From assembly GCA_029834535.1 (NCBI GenBank), contig JAQMWT010000189.1, forward strand, positions 22,696 through 86,695: a stretch of 64,000 nt of DNA. Reading direction: 5' to 3'. Below the pieces are notes generated by a model. That model worked only from the letters and a program-made list of their open reading frames with translations. It did no database searches and was not told where the DNA came from. Source of the stretch: Chrysophaeum taylorii. Lineage: Eukaryota > Sar > Pelagophyceae > Pelagomonadales > Pelagomonadaceae. Positions 1 through 11,214 of the stretch are shown piece after piece; positions within the stretch are counted from its first letter, which is position 1, and every line of letters begins with the position of its first letter. The position numbers and the translations under genes were made by a program.

Positions 1-1682
1 TACCGTCCCTACGCACGACGCCGGCGCGATGGACAAAGTCTGTCCGTACTGCTACGCGCTTTACTGGCAGTCGGCGGAGACGACCAAAAACAAATACAAC
101 CGGTGCTGCTCGGGGCGCACGATCGTGCTCCCCGACCCTTCGAACCCGCCTCCGGAGTTCGTCCATCTCATCACGACCCCCCACGCCACCGGCCGCGCCT
201 TCAGGGCCGACACCCGCAAGCTCAACAACGCTTTCACGTTCGCGAGCGTGCAGGTCCACGACGAGCGCCCGTTCGCCAGAAGCAACACGACCTCGAGCAA
301 TCGGTGCGCCCTCAGCGCCCTGCGCATCTCGGGGCAAATACACCACCGCCTCGGCTCCTTGCGGCCGCGGGCCGGCGAGGCGCCTATGTTCGCGCAGACG
401 TACCTGCTCGATCCCGGCACGCAACTCCAGCACGGCCTCCAGTCGTCGCTCCTGAAAGATCGCGTGGTCCGCACGGTCCAGGCCGTCATCCTCGCCAACA
501 GCCGCTTCGTCCGAACGTTTCGACACGCCGACGCCTACATCAACAGCGCGAACGCCGACGCAACCAACGCGCGAATCGTCATCCACGCCGAACAAAGGCC
601 CGCCGACCACCACGCGCGACGCGGAAACGCGCAGGTCGTCGACGAGGTCGCCATGATCGTCATCGGCGACGAAGAGACCGGCGTGCCGAACCGCGACATC
701 GTCGTCCACTGCGAGGGCGCGCACGGGCGGCCCGAGCTCGAGCTCATCAGCATCTACAACGGGCAGCGCGATCCCCTGCACTTCACCCTCATGTTCCCCA
801 CGGGGCGGCCCAGCGGCTACAACATCGGAATCAACAAGGTTAACCCCGAGGACGGGACCGCCCGCCTCACCACCATCACGCCCAAGGAATAATACATTTA
901 TCGCGCGCACCTCCGCGCGCCAAAACCCGGACAAACCACGTGCCGGCCCCGAGGAAGAAACCAAGAGAGAGGCAACAACAACACTTCGCCGATACTGGTC
1001 CTCGCCCTCCACGTTTTTCCCCTCATCCACCGCCTCAACCACTTGAGCCACGAGTACTTCCTCGACGGCGCCGTCAAGATGGAGGTGTCGCGGATCGAGT
1101 GGTGCCGCCAGAACCAAAAGAAGCTGCGCGCCGATCTCTACTTCGGTCTCCAAGACGCCGTCGCGGATGGCGAGGCGGGCAACGCGGGCAAACGCAGCAT
1201 CCTCCCGTCCACGTTCAAGGGGTCGCAGCGAGAGATGCGCGCCGCCTACCAGGACGCCATGGCCATCGTCAGAGTTTGCGGCAGGTCCTTATTCTTCATT
1301 ACGTTCACGTGCAACCCGAAGTGGGACGAAATCATGGCCGAGCTCTACGAGTACGAGGAGCCCCACATGCGACCCGACCTCATCATCCGCGTCTTTCACA
1401 TCAAGCTCGCCGAGCTCCTCCGCGACCTCACCGAGCGCTCCGTCCTCGGCCGCGTGCACGCGTACACGTACACGATCGAGTACCAGAAGCGCGGCCTGCC
1501 CCACGCCCACATCCTCCTCATCCTCGACAGCCGAGACGACATCGCCGCCGACGACGTCGACAAGGTCGCCTGCGCAGAGCTCCCCGACCCGAACGACCCG
1601 AACCAAAAGGAACTCCTCCAAATCGTCGTCAGCCAGATGCACCACGGACCCTGCGGCCGCGACTACCCGTCGTGCCCCTGCA
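1..1682 (+). pseudogene. Helitron Rep/helicase protein, N-terminal part
   Basis: The frame is open from the window edge. It begins with the Helitron N-terminal zinc-like region (CPYC, later a CC pair, pos. 29-120) and the 'FTFAS' block. The Rep domain follows: LPSTFKGSQREM (about 1200), FITFTCNPKWDEI (about 1300) and the HUH motif PHAHIL (about 1500). Family knowledge: HUH Rep proteins nick and join one DNA strand in rolling-circle transposition. One in-frame TAA (890-892) interrupts the frame between a Thr-Pro-Lys-Glu and a Tyr-Ile-Tyr block. The same frame then stays open to 1682, where an LTR fragment replaces it before the catalytic Tyr region and the helicase domain. A helicase scrap at 2560-3090 may come from a related copy. 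Family assignment is firm; activity is excluded for this copy. Confidence 0.9.
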
Positions 1683-1771
1683 TTGACTGTGTAGAAAGGA
1701 AGAAGAAGGGTAAGGAAGAGATCATGTTCTCAACGGACGGATAAGGGTAAGAAGCATCAGATTTCTCTGCA
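1683..1771 (-). repeat. copia A1 LTR 5' terminus fragment (89 bp)
   Basis: This stretch matches the ends at 11880-11974, 29604-29688 and 60349-60424. Read on the minus strand it starts TGCAGAGAAATCTG, the start of the A1 LTR. It abuts the copia B reverse transcriptase frame at 1772 and Helitron DNA at 1682. The simplest reading is that an A1 element inserted into copia B and was later almost entirely lost. Confidence 0.75.
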
Positions 1772-2434
1772 GAGACACGTATTCCTCGAGGAAAGATCCA
1801 TACCGGGCGATCGAGTGCCGATTGGATGAATGCCTGAGGAATGTCCGCGTGCGCGACCGGGAGCTTGTGCTTCACGGCGATGGCGAGCAGTAGCCGGTTG
1901 GTAGCGAGCATTGCGGTTGGTGAGGATGTGGCATAAAAGTCAATGCCTACACGTGCCAAGAAAGCTCGGGCGACTAGACGAGCTTTGTAGCGGTCTGGAG
2001 TGCCTTCAGCAAAATACTTGATCTTCAGCACGAGCTTCGTCGAGATAGACGAACGGTCTGGTGGTAAAGGCTCAAGCTTGAATACACCATTGGAGCACAA
2101 TCCTTCAATTTCCTTGCGAATCGAAGCGATATGCTTTAACTTATCTTCTTCGCTGAGTCCTTTAAGTTCGACAATCTTTTCAGGCTCATAGACAATATCT
2201 TCAGCGGTCACAAGTTGTAACACGACATGATCGATGTGCTGCAAATCATAGTCCATGACTTCTTGTATAATGTTTTGATCTATAGTCTATGACTTCCTGT
2301 ATAATGTTTTGATCACTTCGACTGAGGAAGAGGTGTCCGAGTTCGCCAGAATCATGCATGAAGGCATGCCTGTGACGAGAAGCTAGATGGTAGTGTTGAT
2401 GCGCGGAGATGTCCCATAAAAGAGAGGAGCCCAT
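1772..2434 (-). pseudogene. copia B reverse transcriptase, N-terminal fragment
   Basis: Minus-strand frame with the RVT_2 start: acidic lead-in (VVELKGLSEEDK-type), LKIKYFAEGTPDRYKARLVAR, then the AIAVKHKLPVAHADIPQAFIQSALDRPVW block. It matches 54230-54714 nearly residue for residue. It ends just after PRGIRV at the junction with the A1 LTR fragment, so the catalytic (S)VDD region is missing. Residues after that point are LTR sequence read through. Confidence 0.88.
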
Positions 2435-2485
2435 ACAACAGAGTTCTTGATTCCACTGACGCGCATCCTAGCTAGTAATCGACAG

Positions 2486-2526
2486 ATGTTTGTCTGTCTG
2501 TCTGTCTGTCTGTTTGTTTGTTTGTC
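2486..2526. repeat. (TCTG)n(TTTG)n microsatellite
   Basis: A compound tetranucleotide run near the left end of the Helitron scrap, likely replication slippage. Confidence 0.95.
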
Positions 2527-2559
2527 CCCCGATTTAGGGCAAGGATCAGTTTGGCCCGC

Positions 2560-3090
2560 GAGCCAGACAGTGATCCTCCAAGCCGTCTACGGCGACCTCG
2601 CAGCCTATTTTCACGACCCGCGGCGGCTCTTTCGGCGCGCCATTCTCACGACCCGTCGAAACGATGTCGTCGATGCTGACAACGCGCGCATGACCGCTGC
2701 CTTTTTTTCCCGGAGACGAGGCGTCGGAGTTCTTTTCGGCAGACTAGGTTGGGTCGGAAGACGACGCCTCGCTCTTTACAGTCGAGTTTTCGACTCCCTG
2801 ACAACCAACGGCATGCTGACTTTGATCGCGAGCTTAAAGTCTTCGCAACCTCGACCCGTCGCACGGCCACTGCAACGGTACCAGATACATGATCGATCGT
2901 GTCGTGTCACCGAGGCTCCTCCAAACTGTATCCCTTAAGCCCCACCGACGCCAAACGATCAACAAGAGCCAGGGCCAGACGCCCCGCGAGGTCGGCGTCC
3001 TCTTGGCAAAGCCCGTCTTCTGCCACGTCCAGCTCTACGTGGCTCTCTGTCGATCGGCAACCCCGAGGATATGCTCTTCTGAGTCGACGA
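2560..3090 (+). pseudogene. Helitron helicase, C-terminal remnant
   Basis: Two frames carry recognisable Helitron/PIF1-type helicase. The first has ILQAVYGDL and RAILTTRRNDVVDADN, the usual 'RaIL..tN..V..iN' block, then a LTTNGMLTL-like stretch. After a frameshift near 2890 comes the late helicase motif INKSQGQTPREVGV followed by FCHVQLYVALCR (normally FsHGQLYVAlSR). The fragment is degenerate and lacks the Walker A region. It may belong with the Rep fragment at 1-1682, but intervening copia sequence makes this uncertain. Confidence 0.8.
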
Positions 3091-3149
3091 CTCCACCCTA
3101 CCCCACACGTGCTGCGCAATACCGATAAGCCCCCTCCCGGCGTCTACAC

Positions 3150-3660
3150 GCGCACTGTAGGTGAACTTACTGGGACCAGGTGAACTTACTGGGTCTAGAC
3201 ATTGGGACTAGGTGAACTGAGTGACCAGGTGAGCCTACTGAGACCAGGTGAGCTGACTGGAGTTTTTTGACAACTCAAACTCAAGCCCCCTCCCGGCGCC
3301 TACACGCGCACTGTAGGTGAACTTACTGGGGCCAGGTGAACTTACTGGAACCAGGTGAACTTACTGGGGTTAGAGATTGGGACTAGGTGAACTTAGTGAC
3401 CAGGCGAACTTACTGGGACCAAGTGAACTTACTGGGGTTTTTAGAGTAAACTCAAAGGTTAGCGGCGTGTGCGGATCAAAGCAGCTTAGATTGGCGGGGG
3501 TGAGAGCGACGAGTTCAGATGGGAGTGGGGTGAGTGGATGTGAGCACGAGTGGGTTTACGCCGAATTTACTGAGGTTAGAGATTGGGACTAGGTGAACTT
3601 ACTGGGACCAGGTGAACTTACTGGGGTTGGAGATTGGGACTAGGTGAACTTACTGGCCTG
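3150..3660. repeat. GGTGAACTTACTGG minisatellite
   Basis: About a dozen imperfect 19-20 bp units (aGGTGAACTTACTGGgacc) with a higher-order repeat: the block starting 'gccccctcccggcg' occurs at about 3129 and about 3284. A unit variant 'ttagagattgggactaggtg' recurs three times. It may be the terminal region of the inserted element or a satellite picked up by it. Confidence 0.85.
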
Positions 3661-3668
3661 CACTTGTA

Positions 3669-6402
3669 GTACTCTGCCGGTGACATTTCGTCATGGCACG
3701 TGTAGTTCACAAGAACAGAATTGTCGTTATCAAGGTGGTCAACCAACACAGACGAGTGGTACGGCTTCCTGGGGAAGTCAACGTACAAAAGTTCCGCGTC
3801 GGTTTCTGTCTGCAAATCCAGTGCGGTGCCGCCCATGATACCATAGTCTTGTGTGGTACTTGCTAGGAGACATCCTTTCGGGACATCATTAGGCGGCCTA
3901 GCTTCTCTTCGAATGTTGAGAGCAGAGGCGATGCTGGCGGCGTGGCCCTGGTGCAGAGCGCTGACACTGACGAGGAACATCAATGTGCTGGACATGTTAG
4001 CTGTGGCGTGAGCCGTGGATTGCTCCTGCTGGTATTTCCAGTTGCGAGACATGTTGGCTTTGGCGTGAGCCGTGGATTGCTCCTGCTGGTATTTCCAGTT
4101 GCGACCATACTGAGGCGATAATGCGTCTGGTGAAGAGTTTTCCATCGTCAACACGTTTCACGATGTAGAGTTGATCCTTAGGGATGCGGAATCCACGTTC
4201 GTCATTGAGATCTGCTTTGAGTTTGTCGCTCTGGTTGCGATGCACGAGAACTGGAGTAAAACCGGAATCGTCGAGAACAACCTCTAGGCGATCTTTTCGT
4301 TTGGGCATCGGAATGCTACCATCCGACGGAGGTGGCCGGTTGAGGAACGAAAAATCCTGTTCAGGCGTCGCGTCGCTGACGGGACTTGAATCAGCAGCGG
4401 GAGTTGGGTCCAGTTCTTTGTGTTTGTCGTCATCGCTAGGTTGGTCGTCGTGCTCGTCGTCGTGAGTCTCGCCCTCATTTTTTGATTCCTGTCTAATTTC
4501 CGGCATTTGCTGTTCGCTTATACCTGGTAGCGGGTCCTCTTGTCGTGCCTTTGGTGGGATCTGTGCAAGTGCCTTGATCCGTTCGATCTCCTTGTTTCTG
4601 TTGACTGGCATGTCCGCGTCGACGTGAAAGTCGTTTGAGGTGACGATTTTTCCATATCGCCCTTGATGTACAAGCAGGATAGAGCTGTGAACATCACGGA
4701 TAAATCGGTCCGTACCGGGGAGGTTCGGGAGATAGTTGTTACTATGAAAGTAAGAGGCAGAGACGCTGGAGGGTTCCAGTTTGTGACTTTGAGGGTGGAT
4801 GAAAGTGACAGGTTCGCCAAAGGGGTGAAGCTTCAAGAGCGGTGCCGTGGGCGACATGATACGCCGGGGAACGGTGCATGGCATGTGCGTGCGCGAAGGC
4901 AGGCCGTGAGAGCGCTGGTTGTCGGCTTGGATCTTATGCAGGAGAGCAAATGGGTGATAATACTCAGCGGCAATAGACTTTCCTTCGATGCGTACACTGC
5001 GAAGGTTGAGAAGACGAACCACGGTGCCTCGAGTGTTTTCCTTTATGGTGTTTTCAGCAAAGTTCCGCTGGTGGAGGTGGCGACCAAGGATTTGGAATTG
5101 GAGACCAAGCTGCACCTTGAGAGGGTGGAAGGCTTCAGAGCGAAAAGTCGAGAATGCGTCAGAGGATATAATCTTCACATGGACATCGAATTCGACTTTG
5201 ATTACGTTGACCACATAGAGGATGCCGGCCAGAACATCTTGTACGTCTAATTTCTGTAGGAAATAGACCCATTTGTGTGCTGAGATGATACGCACGAAGT
5301 GAATGATATAGCGAAATCGGCCGTAACACTTGTGGATGCTCGGGTAATACACATCCATGTGGAGGTGTTGGCCAGGTGCATAGGCCAGTTCGTCCTGTGA
5401 CCAGGAAATGTTCTTGTGACGGAAGCTGACATGCGATTGACAGCGCTTGCATTCGCTGCAGTCTTGCAGATACCGATCATCACCTGGGCGGAGATTCGTT
5501 ACATTAGCGGCAATCGTGCGGCGAAGAATCTCTGGTTGCTGGTGGTGTATGCGGTGCCAGCGAGTGACCAAAAGCACTCTTTTGGCGTGCTGAGTGGTGC
5601 CGGCCTGGTGCAAGGGAGGCAGAGCGGCAGTCGAAGCGCTGGGGGGGCTGGGTCGCTTGTCGACTCGGATTTTGGAAACGGTTTCCTCGGCAAGAAGCGT
5701 CTCGAGGTTTGTCGATTTGCTTGGTTTGCGGATCGCATCATGGTGAGCATCTGCAACGGCATTGAAGAGGGAGGTGAGGTTCAGGTCTTCCTCTGCTAGG
5801 AGATGGCTGGAGATGGCTGAGAAGAATTCTGCAACCTGGTGGATGTCACCAGGGCTGGGGATGCCATTGCGTATTGTAGCCCATTCGACGTGAAGGTTCA
5901 CGTGGTGGTGCCATTCGTGGAATGCGAGGACAGCGCTGTACTTTGCCTGCAACATGTGGTGCGGGACGGCGTTGGCCAGTGCCTTGAACGCTAAGTACGG
6001 CGGGTGCTGTTTGACTAGTCGGAGCAGTTCCGGGTGAGAGTGGTGTCCAAACTTTGCGATTTCGTTGAGGGTCGCTTAGCGGATGTGGTCTGGAGAGATC
6101 AGCAGTAAGGCATTGGAGTAGCTCGTGTTGGTTGGGTACGAGCCAGTGGCCGAGTAGCACTTGGTGCTCTTCTGAAGCGTGTCTCCGATGTGGCCGACAT
6201 AGTCCGCGTAAGTGGGACGTGCTTTGGACATTACGAGTCCCTTGGGGTCATCGAGAGCAATTCGCCCTTGTGAGTCGATCGCGGCAAAGCCAGGATGCGA
6301 ACGATTCATATAGTGGACCCAAGTGGACGGGCGCGAACAGCTGTGAGCGGCGGCCAGGGAGGCGGTGTAAGCGACGACCAGAAAGGCGGTGCCCTTGGGA
6401 AC
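3669..6402 (-). pseudogene. copia B integrase and linker, copy 1
   Basis: The main minus-strand frame is 5955-3997. It contains the pre-integrase zinc finger (WHRIHHQQPEI...CSECKRC, about 5480-5560) and the integrase DDE triad: Asp in HLHMDVYYPS, Asp in ISSDAFSTF, Glu in NFAENTIKEN. An acidic, proline-rich linker follows (about 4380-4620). The function would be insertion of element cDNA. Frameshifts occur near 5950-6160 and near 4110, the latter beside a 57-bp tandem duplication (3993-4106). Copy 2 (54811-57640) is the same protein. Confidence 0.88.
3993..4106. repeat. 57-bp tandem duplication
   Basis: Two adjacent near-identical units, each holding 'gtgagccgtggattgctcc'. Copia B copy 2 has one unit (about 55218-55274), so the duplication arose in copy 1. 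It lies in the linker between integrase and reverse transcriptase. Confidence 0.93.
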
Positions 6403-6488
6403 TAACTAACTAACTAACTTCGGACCTCTCCCGGGCATGGGAGCCAGGCTGGGCCGGCAGTAGCCGGTCCAGGATCACAGAGCAAAAA

Positions 6489-9108
6489 TCACACAGCTGG
6501 GGTAGAGGCGAGGGATGAAAAGCCGTTGATAGCGGACCGCCACTGCGCGCGGTCTTGTGCGAGGTCGTGCCACGAGTTGAAGGGGATGTCGTATTTCCGG
6601 AGTGCCTTGGCGAGCGACCTCCCGTACGTCATCTGCGGAGCCCCCGGTGGGCGCTTGGAGCGGACCCAAGACGAGAGCATCTTGCGAGGGAGTCGGGAGA
6701 AGGGCATGCGGGCGACGTGACCGGCCCAGCGGAGCTGGCGGCGCGTGACGTAGACGTCGATGGACTCGAGGCCGAGGCGCCGCAGCAGGATCTCCGTTGA
6801 GATGTGGTGGAACCAGGTGTGTTTCCGGGTCACACGACACATGACGCGGGCGCACTGCGCGTGGAAACACCGCAGCCGGCGGAACAGGACCTCGGTGAGG
6901 CACCACGATTCCGCACCGTGAAGGAGGATGGCCAGGACGAGCGAGACATAGACGAGGCGCTTGGCGCGAGCAGAGACGGACTTCGAGGCGAAGATGCAGT
7001 CCCGCAAGGCACCGAAGGCCTGAGACGCCTTCTTGATCCGCGCGTCGACGTCTGAGTCGTCGCGGCAGTCGCGCGAGAGGACCGAGCCGAGGTACTTAAA
7101 CTGGTCGACGACCGGTATGAAGCGGCCGCGCCCGAGCTCGATGTCCGAGAGGTTCGTGTCGTCGAACGACTTTGGGTCGCCGTACAGCTGTGCCGGGCGA
7201 GCGACGAACAGCATCTCCGTTTTGGACGATGCTCTCGTCTTGGGTCCGCTCCAAGCGCCCACCGGGGGCTCCGCAGATGACGTACGGGAGGTCGCTCGCC
7301 AAGGCACTCCGGAAATACGACATCCCCTTCAACTCGTGGCACGACCTCGCACAAGACCGCGCGCAGTGGCGGTCCGCTATCAACGGCTTTTCATCCCTCG
7401 CCTCTACCCCAGCTGTGTGATTTTTGCTCTGTGATCATGGACCGGCTACTGCCGGCCCAGCCTGGCTCCCATGCCCGGGAGAGGTCCGAAGTTAGTTAGT
7501 TAGTTAGTTGCCGCAATGCACCTCCATGCCCCAGGCGTCGCAGTGTTCGATGAGGCGCGGTGTCTCGCGGGCGGCGATGTGGCGGTCCCAGAAGAGAAAG
7601 GCAACGTCGTCGGCGTACGCCGATTCATCGAAGGGAAACTCGTCGCCGCGAGTGGACCAACCCCGGTTCGTCATCTGAAAGTCTTTCCGCGTACGGTAGA
7701 CACACGGGGCGCGGCCATGGCGTCGTCGAAACGACGTCGTCAGTGCCGCCATGAACAGCACGAACAGGACGGGGCCCAGGACGTCGCCCTGCTTGACGCC
7801 GATGATCGAGTCAACCGAGGCGACGACACCGCTGACCGAGAAGTGGACCTGGATTCGGTGGAGGCCCTTGATGACTTCGACGAGCTTCGGCGGGGCGCCG
7901 AACTTCAGGAGCACCTCCCAGAGAAGCTCTCGCGGGACGCAGTCGAACGCCTTAACGAAATCGATGAACAGTACCCACGAGTCCTGACCGTGCTCACGCC
8001 GCTTCTTCAGCGCTAGCTTGAGCGAGAAGGTGGCGTCGGACGTACCGCGCTCGGGTCGGAAGCCACATTGGGACTCGTGATCGAGGGCCTCGCAGATGAC
8101 GTTGAGTCGCGCACGGACGATGTTCGAAACAATCTTCTGCGCGACCTCGAGCATCATGATCCCGCGGTAGTTGCCCGGCAGGGAGAGGTCCCCCTTTTTG
8201 GGGAGAATCCCGAGGAGGCCTACGTCCCACTCGGCCGGCTGGACTTCGGACTCCCAGAACTCGAGGACTACACGCTCCAACAGCGGGAGCGTGCGAGCGT
8301 CGGTGGCGAGCGCCTTCCAGACCTCCGCGCGCTGGCCCGATTCGCCGGGCGCGGTGCAGTTCAGCTGACCAACGGCCCGTTTTATCTCCTCCTGCATCGG
8401 TGGTTCCCCGAGTTCCGGACGGATCGGCAACTGGCCAACGTCGTTAATCACGGTGGGGTCGTAGCGAGCTTGTCGACTGTAGAGCTGCTTGAAGTGCGCC
8501 TTGAACACGTCGGCGTTCTCCTGTGGCGACGAGCACCTGCTACCGTCGGCCTTCGTCATCTGCACCTGCCTAGCCAATGTGGTCTTCGTGAGACCGCGTC
8601 GGAGCCGTCCGACCGTATTCCAGTATTTCGAGGTGCCGCCGAGCGACTCGCTTCCCGCGTTGAGTCCGGCACACAGACGAGTAATCCATCGCTCTTTCGC
8701 CCGTGCTACGGCCTTCGCGAGCCGCGACTTGATCGCCCGAAGGTCGTCGAGGATCGTGGACGCCGAGCGAAGACGGCGCCGGGCACCGAGCGAGAGCACA
8801 AACGCGTGGAGGGAGTTGCGTCGCTCGATCAGAGGCTGGAGCTCTTCCGCCGCGTCCTCAAACCATCCGGGTCGGAGGCGTCGGGTCTTCGGCAGTAAGG
8901 CGTCAGAGGCCGAGGCCGCCGCCCGCGCAAGGCGGGAGTACGGCGAGGACGGCGAGCCCTGGTCGGCGTCGGGTACCTCGTCCGTGGCGTCGGTCGGTGC
9001 GTCGTCGGTCGCGTTGTCATGTGACCCACGGCCCAAGCCGAAGATGTCGAGCACTTTCGAGCACCACCGGCGCCGGAATCCGAAGCGCGTGCTTTCTGAG
9101 CGCAGGGG
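6489..9108 (-). pseudogene. LINE ORF2-type reverse transcriptase
   Basis: Frames 9108-7510 and 7224-6489. Reverse transcriptase motifs in order: GLLGILPKKGDLSLPGNYRGI, CGFRPERGTSDA, VLFIDFVKAFDCVPR (first Asp), GVKQGDVLGPVLF, and the catalytic YADDVAFLF (about 7600). After the inserted antisense segment the frame resumes with KTEMLFV, the FKYLGSVLSRD block, and the C-terminal RRQLRWAGHVARM region seen in RTE-like and related LINEs. The LINE makes cDNA at a nicked target. Without the 7225-7509 insert the two halves would be one frame. The endonuclease domain is missing. Confidence 0.92.
7225..7509 (+). mobile_element. Antisense, 5'-truncated copy of the LINE 3' end
   Basis: Plus-strand copy of the last 280 bp of the same LINE (compare the reverse complement of 6403-6680), ending in (AGTT)n. 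It sits inside the minus-strand LINE frame between codons for CG and KTEML. On paper its removal leaves 'ctccgttttg' joined to 'ccgcaatgc' in frame. No target duplication longer than about 1 bp is visible. Confidence 0.88.
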
Positions 9109-9293
9109 AGCGTTTGAGGGCAGATTGGACCTGTGAAGATAGCGAGGACAATAATGCTGGTGGTAAAGCCGAGATGGCAGAAGCGGTAAAGAGGTTAGAC
9201 ACAGTATTGGAAGGATTACCCTGTGTGTTTGTAGTAGGAGGAGTTGTTGTTGGGGTGGGAGCAGTAACGACAGTATGGTGTTGTGGCTCCACG

Positions 9294-9315
9294 TAGTTTA
9301 ACGACTTTTCGGTCG
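9294..9315 (-). repeat. Copia A recurrent SLNY motif, site 1 (gag)
   Basis: Minus strand CGACCGAAAAGTCGTTAAAC; codons read ...TEKSLNYV. CGAC and GTCG can pair around CGAAAA. Confidence 0.9.
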
Positions 9316-9316
9316 A

Positions 9317-9358
9317 ATATATATAGATATTATATATATATATATATACATATATATA
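9317..9358. repeat. (TA)n microsatellite inside gag
   Basis: TA-rich run; the paralogous gag at 27321 has 'gaaagatg' at this position. Confidence 0.95.
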
Positions 9359-11214
9359 GATGAACGTCTACATCATAAATGATGTCTTCTGCAAACACGA
9401 GCTGTTCGTTTAGACGAAGTAAACTACTGTTGTCCTCAGTGGATGTCGTTGACAGAATATCGGCTGATTGTAACAGAGTCTCAAATAACTTGTTGATATT
9501 ATGTTGTAGCTGAGCCGTGGTATCATTATCTGTCACGTGCTTCGTGAGTTCGCTACACTGTTCTCGCAGGGTGTTTAAGGTGTGGTTTGTTCGATCAAAT
9601 AATTTCATGTTAGACCGAGAGGACCTGTCAAAAGTGCGGGGGTAAATTGGACGGTCATGGGACTGTCCGGCAGTTTTCTTGGTGACGCAAGAATCACCAG
9701 GACGATAATACGATAAATCGCTGCGAGAGAAAGGCTGGCGAGCATCATTAGAGTTGCGCAAGCGTCCAGCATTAAACGTGGAAGATGTACCAGGTTGGGA
9801 CGAAGTGATGAAGGCGAGTGTGTTAGTAGTTTGAGTCAGACTTTTGTCCAATGAGTCCAAAGTATGTGTAAGTAGTAACATTGGCTTTGGTTGAGATGAT
9901 AAACCTTCGACATAGGGTTGCCAATAAACAGGGCGTTCTAAGCGTCATTTGTTCGACCCATTTGATACGACATTGTAAAGGTCTAATGCGTATTCTAAAA
10001 TGTAGCTAGAGTTGGTAGGGTGACACAATCGTTCAGCTTCTGGTACAGGTCGAGATGAAGATCGGGTTTCGTACATATAACACCAATCTACCCAACCACG
10101 ATCGTAGCGATTGTTGCTGGTATTATCGGCATAATGCCGATGTTTCTCTTCGTAGGTTTTTCTGCAAAGAGTGCCAAAGTCGAATTGAAGGTCAGTCTCT
10201 TCCTGGTTAAGTTGGTAAGAGATTTGCCTAAATGCTAGGACAGCTTCGATAAATACATGGACATACCAGTTAGGATTATAAACAACAGAGTTAAATTGCT
10301 GTTTCAAATAAGGCACATCAGTGGTCGTAACAGACTCGTAGTGACTAAAGGCGATGAGCATAATAGCTCGAGCCTTGTTGGGTAAATAACTTTTGTTGTA
10401 TACCTCATTGATGGCGGGCCAGGCCGCAAGTGCCGGTTTTCCAACACTTTCGAGATTGAAGTAAGTATGCAAGAATGTAGCGTACGTGTTCTGGTAAGTG
10501 TGCCAGTCAGCTGCAGTTAACGAAAACATGGTAACCGGGCACGAACACGAGTGTCGAAAGCTAGTGCCTTCGGGTGCGCGCGATTTAAGATTCGTTCCTC
10601 TTCTAAGAAACGAGCATTGATTTCAGGACGTAATGCCTCGACTTCATAGTCGCAACAGACAGTAGTTAGCTGAGCTACTTCTGCATTAGGTAGGTGGGGG
10701 GAAGCTTCGTCGGTGAAATGCCATTCCTGATACTCAGGGGGTAATTCATCAACAGCTAAACGGAGATCAGGCCCTATCCGTCTTCCATTCCAGGAAAACG
10801 CGATCGAGAATTTGATTCCGGTGGATTTCGTAGTCCTTGCACGACCGAGTATATGCTTCATACGAGTCGTACTCGAGGAAAGCATCGGCATGACTGGACC
10901 GTCGTAATTGCTTGATATGCTTGATTTGCAAGGATACCTTGCGGTTCTGAAGCTGAAAGCGGTTTCCTTCATTGAGAAACTCAACTACAGGAGCTTCGAG
11001 CTTCAATATATCCGCACCTGTGATCGCCTTGGGTGCGGCTCGTGCTGTGTGTTCTGCCACAGCAGTTGACGGGGAACCTGTGGGTTCAGTCACGCAGTTG
11101 ACACTGTCTAGACATTCTAAGGGGGTCTGTCTATCGGTGTCTATGTACACTCATCGATTTTTTTTCGATGGAAAATGTGTCTATATGACGACTGCGCAAG
11201 CTGCGAGTCCAGAG

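Larger units (their letters stand above)
2466..3668 (+). mobile_element. Insertion in copia B: Helitron helicase scrap plus minisatellite
   Basis: Copy 2 of copia B reads straight from the 'gacgcgcat' word to 'gtactctgcc'; copy 1 has about 1.2 kb between them. The insert starts TCCTAGCTAG after an A, which fits a Helitron 5' end (TC, inserted between A and T). The 3' end could not be fixed. It holds a TCTG/TTTG microsatellite, helicase coding remnants and a GGTGAACTTACTGG minisatellite. Confidence 0.6.
1772..6402 (-). mobile_element. copia-like LTR retrotransposon B, copy 1 (truncated)
   Basis: Minus-strand Ty1/copia pol remnant, colinear with copy 2 at 54230-57540. It keeps the region upstream of integrase, integrase, the acidic linker and the first part of reverse transcriptase. 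Its 3' half ends at 1772 against an A1 LTR fragment, and its 5' part ends at 6402 against a LINE tail. A 1.2 kb Helitron/minisatellite insertion occupies 2466-3668. The protease-methyltransferase block seen in copy 2 is absent because of the 5' truncation. No LTR of this family could be defined. Confidence 0.85.
6403..9109 (-). mobile_element. Non-LTR retrotransposon (LINE), 5' truncated
   Basis: Minus-strand LINE ending in a (AGTT)n-type tail, seen as 'taac' repeats at 6403-6418. It retains reverse transcriptase and the C-terminal region but no endonuclease domain, so it is 5' truncated. Its flanks differ: copia B at 6402 and copia A gag at 9110, so this is a rearranged junction, not a clean insertion. 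A 285-bp antisense piece of the same LINE sits inside it. Confidence 0.88.
9110..11150 (-). pseudogene. copia A1 Gag (copy at 9-11 kb)
   Basis: Gag-like protein spread over four frames (11150-10767, 10984-10517, 10529-9945, 9881-9330) with frameshifts between them. It begins MYIDTDRQ, contains LPPEYQEWHFTDEA, ALRPEINARFLEEERIL, an alpha-helical capsid-like stretch (KARAIMLIAFSHYES, HRHYADNTSNNRYDRGW) and ends in SLNYVEPQ. It matches the gag at 26830-28900. No CCHC knuckle was seen. A (TA)n expansion at 9317-9358 replaces a few codons. Assignment as Gag rests on position at the 5' end of the element; the fold was not verified. Confidence 0.75.

Noticed and set aside
103-843. Arg/Pro-rich 246-codon plus-strand frame
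   Set aside because: It is a shifted-frame shadow of the Helitron Rep frame in GC-rich DNA.
3150-3660. CRISPR array
   Set aside because: No unique spacers between units; it is a minisatellite.
8068-8898. 276-codon plus-strand frame
   Set aside because: Antisense shadow of the LINE reverse transcriptase; no motif of its own.
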